Source: Bacillota bacterium (GTDB taxonomy: Bacteria; Bacillota; Clostridia; Lachnospirales; Lachnospiraceae). From it: a stretch of DNA of 10,787 nt. The stretch lies in the NCBI GenBank assembly GCA_023415595.1, contig JAEZJW010000172.1, positions 1-10,787 of the forward strand, given 5' to 3'. The position numbers were made by a program, and so were the translations under genes. The notes beneath the pieces were generated by a model. That model searched no databases. It saw only the letters and a list, made by a program, of their open reading frames with translations, and was not told the DNA's origin. Below are positions 1 through 6,185 of this stretch, piece after piece. Every line of letters starts with the position of its first letter. Position 1 is the first letter of the stretch.

Positions 1-530
1 GCCGTATCCAGCGCTCCGGTCGGTTCATCACCCATGATCAGGTCCACATCCTTTGCAAGTGCCCTGGCAATCGCCACTCTTTGCTGCTCACCGCCGGATA
101 GCTTCGTTACCCTGCGGTCTGCTTTAGATTGTACGATACCAACAGATTCCAGGATTTTATACGCGATTTCCTTCTTATTCGAAATCGCTTTATTATTCAC
201 TATCATCATGTTAGCTTCCACATTCTCCAGGCCACTCAGATAATCGGTCAGATTATATTTCTGGAATATGATTGCCATATTTTCTCGCCGGAATTTCGTA
301 TAGCCAATTTTACGGATATCCGTTCCGTCATAAAGGACACGGCCCCCTTCCGGAACGTCCAGGGCACTGGCCAAGGCAAGGAGTGTCGTTTTACCGGAGC
401 CAGAAGGGCCAAGAATTGTATAGAATTTACCTTTTTCAAACTGGAAGGAAAGGTCATTTAATATCATCCTCTTCTTACCACCATCAATATATCCGTAGGA
501 TAATTGCTCTAATTCAAAAATAATCGACAT
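1..530 (-). CDS. ABC transporter ATP-binding protein, MacB/LolD/Vex2-like (3' end beyond window)
   Basis: This is the nucleotide-binding subunit that would power the adjacent FtsX-type permease by ATP hydrolysis at the cytoplasmic face of the membrane. From ATG at 530 the first 176 residues are visible. Walker A is GPSGSGKTT at residues 41-49, a Q-loop reads IIFQKYNLTDYLSGLENV, the ABC signature LSGGEQQR starts at residue 144, and Walker B runs into GDEPTGALD at 167-175. The GEQQRVAIARAL and DEPTGALD forms are typical of the MacB/LolD/Vex2 branch rather than of amino acid importers. The start follows the permease stop by 14 bases and is preceded by GAGAGG, so the two are almost certainly one operon. 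The H-loop and C-terminus lie off the left edge. The substrate cannot be read from the ATPase. Confidence 0.93.
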   Translation of the reverse strand, partial: MSIIFELEQLSYGYIDGGKKRMILNDLSFQFEKGKFYTILGPSGSGKTTLLALASALDVPEGGRVLYDGTDIRKIGYTKFRRENMAIIFQKYNLTDYLSGLENVEANMMIVNNKAISNKKEIAYKILESVGIVQSKADRRVTKLSGGEQQRVAIARALAKDVDLIMGDEPTGALDT

Positions 531-544
531 ATCTGCCTCTCTTT

Positions 545-1918
545 CTAATCCTGAAGGGATTCTCTGGGTTTATAACCGAGTATGATCAGAAGCGGAGCTC
601 CGGCTGACAGTATGACCAGACCAAAACTTAACAGGAGCAGGTTAATTACTACACCGCCGTCTATCTCCACATTGAATTCCTCCGCAACATCACTGATCCG
701 GATCTGGTTATCTGAAGGCAGTCTGCTCAACATACCTCTACCGCCGATGGCAAAGGCGTTCTGTGCATTCCCGCTTTCTTCCTCCACCAGTTGATTTTTG
801 ACGATCCAGTCGGCTGCATAACCGGAGGAGAACTTGCTGCTCCCGGCCGCTAAGACAAATGCCAGAATAGAAACCATCAGGATTTCCAGGATAAATTGTG
901 AGATGATCTTTATTTTTCCTTCCCCGCTGGATAATAGCAGTCCGATCTCATTCTTCCGATCCCTTACGAAGATCGTAATAATTGCCAGCATGATCAGCGT
1001 ACCGGCGATAAATACCACTACCAACAGGATAGAGGTAATCGTACTGATCAGATCCAGGGGTCTGGTCAGGGATTCATATTCGCTGTTATTCGAGTCCAGG
1101 GTAAGATATTCATTGGGCAACTGTTTCTCATGCAGACTGATAAACTGATCCACATCCAGCGGATCATATAGCTGGAAGCTGATCTCGGAGGCTGTTTCGG
1201 CTCCTGCCTGTATTCCTTCCAGCTTGTATACGCTGTCCAGTGAGGTATACAGCTGGTCAACCTGAAAGGCCTCCGCTCCTGTGAATATTCCGATTACCTC
1301 GAAAGTATAGCTCTTCCCGTCAGTACCAGAGTCCAAATCAAACAGGCTTCCAACGGAAAGGTTATTCATACTTGCAAACTCTTCCGATATGACTACTGTA
1401 TCCTTGCCGACATCCTCCGAAGTGCGGAGTCTGCCTTGGGTAATCGTATAGGTCCCGTCAGTAAACTCCAAGGGTGTATCTGAGCTATTTCCAACCAGTG
1501 TGAAGCCGGAGGCATCCTGACCATTCCTGATGGCTCTTACTACCATACCGCCTCCCTCGGTATTCCCCATATCGATCGCACTTTTCAGCTCGTCATTCTC
1601 TGCGTTTGCAGTCTCGGTCAGGTAGAGTTCCTTCACCAGAGGATCCTCTGCTATTTGTTTTGCCAGTGCTACAGGCAGTTCTAACCTTCTGAAATCATCA
1701 CCTGTCATTTTCTGGTTGATGACCTTCACTGCATTTACTGTCATGGAGACTACCGCACCTAATTCCTTACGGACATATTCCTTTGACGTTTTGACGCTGT
1801 TCTGGATGATAATTCCGGTGAATACCAACCCATACACGACTGAGATGATTATAAATATCATCACTGCCTTGGCTGGCTTCCGGATAAGACTTAAGATTGC
1901 ATGCTTGAATGCTCTCAC
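545..1918 (-). CDS. ABC transporter permease, FtsX/MacB type with large extracellular domain (Vex3-like)
   Basis: This 457-residue membrane subunit is probably from an exporter or mechanotransmission-type ABC system. One helix near residues 17-38 is followed by an extracytoplasmic domain of about 250 residues (39-289). Three more helices follow at about 290-318, 343-362 and 424-447. This is the four-helix FtsX/MacB topology, much smaller than the ten-helix BceB permeases. A charged cytoplasmic loop, RDRKNEIGLLLSSGEGK, follows helix 2; this motif is characteristic of FtsX permeases and contacts the ATPase. The start is GTG at 1918, eight bases after a perfect AGGAGG (1927-1932); nearby ATGs are out of frame and hit TGA at once. 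Size and N-terminal style recall pneumococcal Vex3 (about 459 aa), from memory. Its ATPase follows directly. The substrate is unknown; peptide or antimicrobial efflux is only a guess. Confidence 0.9.
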   Translation of the reverse strand: MRAFKHAILSLIRKPAKAVMIFIIISVVYGLVFTGIIIQNSVKTSKEYVRKELGAVVSMTVNAVKVINQKMTGDDFRRLELPVALAKQIAEDPLVKELYLTETANAENDELKSAIDMGNTEGGGMVVRAIRNGQDASGFTLVGNSSDTPLEFTDGTYTITQGRLRTSEDVGKDTVVISEEFASMNNLSVGSLFDLDSGTDGKSYTFEVIGIFTGAEAFQVDQLYTSLDSVYKLEGIQAGAETASEISFQLYDPLDVDQFISLHEKQLPNEYLTLDSNNSEYESLTRPLDLISTITSILLVVVFIAGTLIMLAIITIFVRDRKNEIGLLLSSGEGKIKIISQFILEILMVSILAFVLAAGSSKFSSGYAADWIVKNQLVEEESGNAQNAFAIGGRGMLSRLPSDNQIRISDVAEEFNVEIDGGVVINLLLLSFGLVILSAGAPLLIILGYKPRESLQD

Positions 1919-1976
1919 ATCATATTCCTCCTGAAATTTTTATCGTAATGCTTCCCTTTCAGAATAGATTTTCCCT

Positions 1977-2015
1977 GTGAACGTAATGTGACAGACATGT
2001 GTGACTTGAGTGAAA
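1977..2015. promoter_or_regulatory. Candidate response-regulator operator: four GTGA direct repeats
   Basis: GTGA occurs at 1977, 1988, 2001 and 2010, each followed by A or C. The spacings are 11, 13 and 9 bases, 33 bases overall, so the first and last copies sit three helical turns apart on one DNA face. OmpR/PhoB-family regulators such as the one encoded at 2141 typically bind tandem repeats spaced by about one turn. The segment TGACA-N4-TGTGT at 1989-2002 also partly resembles the TNACA-N4-TGTAA site known for BceR regulators. Assignment to the local regulator is inference. Confidence 0.45.
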
Positions 2016-2082
2016 CTTAATATTTTACCATTTCACACAAACAACACATCAGCATGCTATGATGGGAAAGGGTAGTTGAAAG

Positions 2083-2103
2083 CGATAGAACTGAGCTCTA
2101 TCG
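2083..2103 (+). promoter_or_regulatory. Leader hairpin upstream of response regulator
   Basis: CGATAGA (2083-2089) and TCTATCG (2097-2103) form a perfect 7-bp stem with a 7-base loop in the probable 5' leader of the regulator mRNA, about 20 bases upstream of its ribosome binding site. No U-tract follows, so it is not an intrinsic terminator. It could affect stability or translation, or be a regulator site, or be chance. Confidence 0.35.
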
Positions 2104-2140
2104 ACAGATAAGATATAAGTTACGAAAGGTAGTGCGAGAA

Positions 2141-2818
2141 ATGGGTCTTAAGGTCTTAGTAGTAGAGGATGACAGGAAGATGATCGAAATTCTGACTGAT
2201 TATCTGGAAACAGACGGTTATGAGGTTCTGACCGCACGGGATGGTGCCGAAGCTCTGGCCCTATTTGATCATGAGAATATACAGCTGGTCCTGTTGGATC
2301 TGATGCTGCCCGGGCTTGACGGTTGGTCCGTCTGCAGGAGGATCAGGGAGCGCTCCAATGTACTGATCATCATCATAAGCGCAAGAAGTGAGGAAGACGA
2401 TAAGCTTCTGGGATATGAGCTGGGGGCGGATGAATATATCACGAAGCCCTTCAGTCCCAAGGTATTGCTTGCCGGTATGAAAGCCCTGCTGAAGAGGAAC
2501 TCCATGGAGCACATTCCGGAAGGGATTATTCGCCGCAGAGAAATTACTATAAATAAGGAGGCTTATTCTGTTACCCTTTCCGGCATGGAGCTGCCGTTAA
2601 CGGCCAAGGAATATGAACTGCTCCTGTTATTGGCCGAGAACCCCGGAAGAGCCTTCCGGCGTGAGATTCTGATCAATACCATCTGGGGCTATGATTATTA
2701 TGGTGATGGACGGGTTGTGGATACGAATATCAAGACTCTCAGAAAAAAGCTGGGAAGCTGTTCCCGTTATATCCATACTGTGATCGGAGTCGGTTATAAA
2801 TTTGAGGTGAAGCTATGA
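2141..2818 (+). CDS. OmpR/PhoB-family response regulator
   Basis: This is a DNA-binding transcription factor activated by phosphorylation from the kinase encoded next to it. The receiver domain fills residues 1-115, with the acidic pair after VLVVE, phosphoacceptor Asp53 in LLDLMLPGLDGW, a switch Ser in IIISARS and the conserved Lys in EYITKPF. The winged-helix effector domain covers about 128-223, with LTAKEYELLLLLAENPG, the recognition-helix stretch VVDTNIKTLRKKLG and the terminal hairpin IHTVIGVGYKF. An in-frame GTG at 2132 would add three residues but lies only two bases from the GAAAGG ribosome binding site (2124-2129). ATG at 2141, 11 bases from it, is therefore preferred and gives 225 aa. 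The stop overlaps the kinase start as ATGA (2815-2818), indicating translational coupling. It likely controls the divergent ABC operon. Confidence 0.93.
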   Translation: MGLKVLVVEDDRKMIEILTDYLETDGYEVLTARDGAEALALFDHENIQLVLLDLMLPGLDGWSVCRRIRERSNVLIIIISARSEEDDKLLGYELGADEYITKPFSPKVLLAGMKALLKRNSMEHIPEGIIRRREITINKEAYSVTLSGMELPLTAKEYELLLLLAENPGRAFRREILINTIWGYDYYGDGRVVDTNIKTLRKKLGSCSRYIHTVIGVGYKFEVKL

Positions 2819-4491
2819 GAAAGTCCCTTTCAATGAAAATGCTGATTCTTACCTTCGGATCCTTCCTTATCTTAATGATTTTCATATTTGCATCCATCTA
2901 TATTTATTTTGACCACTTCTATGAACCTGCGAAGATCCATAAGCTGGTAAATGCTATCAATGGATTTACCGCCTCTTTTGAGAAGAACCAATGGCCCGAG
3001 GAGCAGCTTTATTCCGAGGTCTCCGATTTTATGAATAAATACGATGTTACCTTAAGCATCGGCTCCGACAAAGAAAATGCAGTGGCTGTCGTGAAAGCAA
3101 TGAGGGGAGAATTCATAAGCTACCCGGATTACCTGATACTGAACAGCCCAAAAAAGCAGGTTTCTCTGGTTAGGCAGCCCTCGCTGTATGACTATATCCG
3201 TAACAGCAGGTTACCCTTTAGGCCCTATGCCGGAAAGTCCTTTCTGCCGGGTATGAAACCTCCTATCATCAGTTATTCCGAATTGGAATCAGGAACCACA
3301 GCCAGAATAAACGGGAACATCGTTTTTTATCCGAAACGGAAGGCATATCCTGCTGTTTTAAACGGCTATTTTCAGACGGGAAACAGGGACGGAGTATTCT
3401 ATACCATCAGTAACATCCGTAACACCAATTTCAGAGAAATCCATTTTACCAAGCAGAGTACCCTGGATAACGGGGAAGACATATTTGTGGATGTGAATGC
3501 TTCCCTTCAGACCGTCGATGAGGTAATCGAGTTATTATCGCGATTTTTTCCCTATTTAATTGGAGCGGCCATTCTTCTCTCCGTCCTCATGGCTTATGTC
3601 TATTCCAAAATCATAGCGAAGCCGATTGTTAAACTGACTCAAACAGCCAATCGGATGGCTAAGATGGAGCTGGGTATTGTATCAGAAATAAACAGGAAGG
3701 ACGAGCTGGGAGCCCTGTCCTCCAGTCTTAATACCCTATCCTCCAATCTAAAAAATGCCCTGGATGAGCTAAGCAGTGCCAACGATCAGCTGAAAGAGGA
3801 TTATGAAAATGAATTGCGCCAGGAAAAGACCAGAAAGGAATTTGTAGCAAATGTATCCCATGAGCTGAAAACTCCTCTGGGAATTATCAAGAGCTATTCG
3901 GAAGGTCTGAGAGACGGGATCAAAAGAGAAAAAAAGGATCACTATATGCAAGTAATCCTGGAAGAAATAGACCGTATGGATTGTTTAATTCTGGAGATGC
4001 TTGAAATATCCAGGTTTGATGCCGGAGCAGTTACTTATCACAAACAGAATGTTTCCTTTGATCAGTTACTGAATAAAAAGGTATCCCACTATGCTGAAAA
4101 AGCTTGGGCGAAAGAGGCAGCCTTTCAAGTCACTGGGAGCTTTGGGACCTGCCTGTTCGATGAGGAGAAGATCGGCCGCGTACTGGATAACCTGCTATCC
4201 AATGCGGTAAAATACTGTGACCCTGGGTCTGTGATTACAATCCTGGGGGAAACGTCAACCGAAACCCTGAAGGTCAGTATCGAAAATGAATGTCCTATTT
4301 TCAGTGAAGAAATACTAACTAAATTATGGGAACGGTTTTATAAAGCGGACTGCTCCCACAACAGGGATACGGAAGGCACCGGCTTAGGACTTGCGATTAC
4401 AAAGTCTATTCTGGAGGGTCATGGGAGTACCTTTGGAGTTTATAACACAGACCGGGGAATCGGCTTCTACTTTACGCTTGAGACAATTTAA
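2815..4491 (+). CDS. Membrane sensor histidine kinase with HAMP domain
   Basis: This 558-residue sensor autophosphorylates and passes phosphate to the regulator encoded just upstream. Helix 1 (about 9-31) and helix 2 (about 247-266) bracket an extracellular sensing domain of roughly 215 residues whose fold I do not recognise. A HAMP linker follows (about 267-318), then a short coiled-coil-like stretch. The phosphorylated His349 lies in the H-box SHELKTPL. The ATPase domain shows the N-box LDNLLSNAVKY (Asn459, Asn463), an F-box-like LWERFYKAD and the G2 box GTGLGLAIT near 523-526. All catalytic motifs look intact. The long extracellular domain argues against the intramembrane BceS type and against a kinase that senses only through its transporter, so it may detect a ligand directly. 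The nature of the signal (peptide, antibiotic or cell wall stress) is unknown. Confidence 0.93.
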   Translation: MRKSLSMKMLILTFGSFLILMIFIFASIYIYFDHFYEPAKIHKLVNAINGFTASFEKNQWPEEQLYSEVSDFMNKYDVTLSIGSDKENAVAVVKAMRGEFISYPDYLILNSPKKQVSLVRQPSLYDYIRNSRLPFRPYAGKSFLPGMKPPIISYSELESGTTARINGNIVFYPKRKAYPAVLNGYFQTGNRDGVFYTISNIRNTNFREIHFTKQSTLDNGEDIFVDVNASLQTVDEVIELLSRFFPYLIGAAILLSVLMAYVYSKIIAKPIVKLTQTANRMAKMELGIVSEINRKDELGALSSSLNTLSSNLKNALDELSSANDQLKEDYENELRQEKTRKEFVANVSHELKTPLGIIKSYSEGLRDGIKREKKDHYMQVILEEIDRMDCLILEMLEISRFDAGAVTYHKQNVSFDQLLNKKVSHYAEKAWAKEAAFQVTGSFGTCLFDEEKIGRVLDNLLSNAVKYCDPGSVITILGETSTETLKVSIENECPIFSEEILTKLWERFYKADCSHNRDTEGTGLGLAITKSILEGHGSTFGVYNTDRGIGFYFTLETI

Positions 4492-4496
4492 AAAAC

Positions 4497-4523
4497 AGCC
4501 CGCAATCTATCAGATTGTGGGCT
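4497..4523 (-). terminator. Intrinsic terminator, best for the minus-strand ATPase, usable by both strands
   Basis: The arms AGCCCGCAATCT (4497-4508) and AGATTGTGGGCT (4512-4523) make a 12-bp stem with one G-T pair and a 3-base loop. On the minus strand the stem is followed by TTTTTT (rc of 4490-4495), a strong U-tract for the ATPase gene at 4560-5318. On the plus strand, only GAAATAATCT follows, so termination of the kinase transcript would be weaker. The U-tract overlaps the kinase stop codon. Confidence 0.85.
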
Positions 4524-4559
4524 GAAATAATCTATTCCTTGTTGAGGTGATATTCTTCG

Positions 4560-5318
4560 CTACCCCTGGTTAAATCTCTGCAGGAAATCCTTTGTCCTCT
4601 GGTTCACGGAATTACCGAATACCTCCTCCGGTGTTCCCTGTTCAACGATGACACCGTTATCCATGAAGATGACCCGGTCTGCCACATCCCTGGCAAATGC
4701 CATCTCATGGGTTACAATTACCATTGTCATCCTCTCCTTCGCTAGCTCACGGATTACCTTCAGGATCTCTCCGGTCAGCTCCGGATCCAGGGCCGAGGTG
4801 GGTTCATCAAAGAACAGAATCTTCGGGTTCATCGCCAAGGCTCTGGCGATGGCAACTCTCTGCTGCTGTCCGCCGGACAGCTCGAACGGATATGCTCCAC
4901 CCCGTTCCGCCAGATTCATCTTCTCCAGCAGTTCTGCTGCTTTCTGTTCCGCCTGCTCTCTGCCAAGACCGAGTACCTTAACCTGCGCATCTATAATATT
5001 CTTCATCACGGTGTAATGGGGAAACAGATTAAAGTTCTGAAATACCAGTCCTACCTTCAGAATAATATCATGGAGGATCTTAGTGTCCGCATAGACTGCT
5101 TTTTCTCCTACCGTTTCCACCATACACTGGCCACATACCTCTATCCTGCCGCCATCCACTCTCTCAAGCTGTGTCAGACAGCGCAGCAGCGTGGATTTAC
5201 CGGAGCCGGAAGGGCCGATGATGGCAACAACCTCCCCTTCCCTTACCTCCACGGAGATATCCTTCAGCACCTCTACCCCATCGAACTGTTTTCTTATCTT
5301 ATCAGCGATTAACAGCAT
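4560..5318 (-). CDS. Polar amino acid ABC importer, ATP-binding protein (GlnQ/HisP family)
   Basis: This 252-residue ATPase energises uptake of a polar amino acid by the permease encoded upstream. Walker A is GPSGSGKST (35-43), the Q-loop Gln94 lies in LVFQNFNLFP, the signature LSGGQQQRVAIARAL starts at 147, Walker B is ILFFDEPTSALDP (167-179), and the H-loop is in VTHEMAFARDVADR. These are canonical for the GlnQ/ArtM/HisP (PAAT) family. An insert of about 20 residues (66-87) sits between the first strands and the Q-loop; I believe similar inserts occur in some Firmicutes homologues. ATG at 5318 is preferred because GGGAGG lies six bases upstream. An in-frame ATG at 5345 would add nine residues but lacks such a site. 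It follows the permease by 80 bases, with a hairpin between them and a terminator after. Glutamine, glutamate or cystine specificity cannot be assigned. Confidence 0.92.
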   Translation of the reverse strand: MLLIADKIRKQFDGVEVLKDISVEVREGEVVAIIGPSGSGKSTLLRCLTQLERVDGGRIEVCGQCMVETVGEKAVYADTKILHDIILKVGLVFQNFNLFPHYTVMKNIIDAQVKVLGLGREQAEQKAAELLEKMNLAERGGAYPFELSGGQQQRVAIARALAMNPKILFFDEPTSALDPELTGEILKVIRELAKERMTMVIVTHEMAFARDVADRVIFMDNGVIVEQGTPEEVFGNSVNQRTKDFLQRFNQG

Positions 5319-5370
5319 GCTATTCCTCCCAAACCAACTTTCCATTCGCCGCTTTGCAGCGATTCATCCC

Positions 5371-5397
5371 AAGAATTCCAGTATCTCTGGAATTCTT
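5371..5397 (-). repeat. Intercistronic perfect inverted repeat between permease and ATPase
   Basis: AAGAATTCCAG (5371-5381) and CTGGAATTCTT (5387-5397) form a perfect 11-bp stem with a 5-base loop, starting just after the permease stop (5399-5401). No U-tract follows on the minus strand, so full termination is unlikely. It may protect the 3' end of the permease message or set different expression of permease and ATPase. Confidence 0.7.
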
Positions 5398-5398
5398 T

Positions 5399-6043
5399 CT
5401 AATTGTAATAATTCATTTTCTTTTCAATGAGCTTAAAGGAGATCTCTACCAACGTATTCATAATCAGGTAGAAGGCACCTGCAATGATGATTGGCAGAGT
5501 GGACGCATAGGTGGAGCCCGTTCTGGAAGCCACCTTAAACAGTTCCTCTATTCCGATGACCTGTGCCAGGGAAGTATCCTTGACCAGTGTCATAAGCTCA
5601 TTCCCGGTCGCAGGAATCACATGCCTTACAACCTGTGGAAGAACGATTCTCATAAAGGTCTGGAACTTCGTATAGCCCAGTACCTTCGCCGCTTCATACT
5701 GACCCTTCGGAATGGCTGCGATTCCGCCACGGAAGATCTCACCGAAATATGCTGCATAATTCACGGTAAAGGCTAAGATACAGGCAGTCGGACGGCTGAA
5801 GGAGGACCCGAAGATAAAATAGGGGCCATACATGAAGAAAATCAGCTGCAACATCAGCGGTGTGCCACGAAAGATCAGTTGATAGATCCGGGTAGGAATG
5901 CTGATCAGCCGTATCCTGCTTCGCCTTGCCAATGCAACCAAAAAGCCCAACGGGATGGAGAACAGTATGGTCAGAAAGAAGATCCGTACTACCCACAGGG
6001 TAGCCTTAAGCATCTCCGGTATCAGGTAATCATAGGGTATCAT
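5399..6043 (-). CDS. Polar amino acid ABC importer, permease (HisM/GlnP family)
   Basis: This inner-membrane subunit of 214 residues forms the translocation path of an amino acid importer, probably as a homodimer because only one permease gene is present. Hydrophobic segments appear at about 12-38, 57-78, 86-104 and near the C-terminus (about 180-200). The family motif RGTPLMLQ is at 59-66. The EAA loop that docks on the ATPase runs from about 116 to 139 (YEAAKVLGYTKFQTF...LPQ), followed by the usual PATGNELMTLVKDTSLAQVIG segment. ATG at 6043 follows GGAGGT with six bases of spacing. The ATPase gene follows 80 bases downstream. A binding protein gene normally precedes this permease; here the preceding gene is an unrelated zinc-ribbon protein, so the solute receptor must be encoded elsewhere. 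Confidence 0.93.
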   Translation of the reverse strand: MIPYDYLIPEMLKATLWVVRIFFLTILFSIPLGFLVALARRSRIRLISIPTRIYQLIFRGTPLMLQLIFFMYGPYFIFGSSFSRPTACILAFTVNYAAYFGEIFRGGIAAIPKGQYEAAKVLGYTKFQTFMRIVLPQVVRHVIPATGNELMTLVKDTSLAQVIGIEELFKVASRTGSTYASTLPIIIAGAFYLIMNTLVEISFKLIEKKMNYYN

Positions 6044-6102
6044 CTCGGTACCTCCGGTAAAATATCATCATTCAGATTAATTATCTGTTATACTATACTC
6101 TG

Positions 6103-6120
6103 TTCTGTCAAAAAACAGAA
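6103..6120 (-). promoter_or_regulatory. Inverted repeat containing a TTGACA -35-like hexamer upstream of permease
   Basis: TTCTGT (6103-6108) and ACAGAA (6115-6120) form a 6-bp inverted repeat. On the minus strand it overlaps a perfect TTGACA at 6106-6111. No -10 fits at the ideal distance: GATAAT at 6080-6085 would leave a 20-base spacer, and TATAAC at 6087-6092 only 13. This is a candidate operator and promoter for the importer operon, with uncertain exact elements. Confidence 0.35.
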
Positions 6121-6185
6121 TTTTTTGTTACTCTGTTAACACTTTACCATATTACCATAACAGGGTTCTTAATTCAAATGGTATT

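Larger units (their letters stand above)
1919..2140. promoter_or_regulatory. Divergent regulatory region between permease operon and two-component operon
   Basis: This 222-base gap separates the minus-strand ABC operon from the plus-strand regulator-kinase operon and must hold both promoters. It contains four GTGA(A/C) direct repeats, a GTGAAA/TTTCAC inverted pair (2010-2015 and 2031-2036) and an ACATGT palindrome at 1995-2000. A candidate plus-strand -10 is TATGAT at 2058-2063, without a recognisable -35, as expected for an activated promoter. A weak minus-strand -10 (TATTCT, 1961-1966) also lacks a good -35. No gene is seen here. Confidence 0.7.

Noticed and set aside
545..1918. BceB-type bacitracin/lantibiotic permease
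   Set aside because: It has only four helices and 457 residues, whereas BceB permeases have about ten helices and 600 or more residues.
2132..2818. GTG start at 2132 for the response regulator
   Set aside because: It lies only two bases from the GAAAGG ribosome binding site, whereas ATG at 2141 has usable spacing and gives a normal receiver N-terminus.
6103..6126. Plus-strand intrinsic terminator (TTCTGT/ACAGAA stem followed by TTTTTT)
   Set aside because: It looks like a terminator on the plus strand, but there is no plus-strand gene upstream of it, and the stem is only six base pairs. It is more likely an operator or chance.
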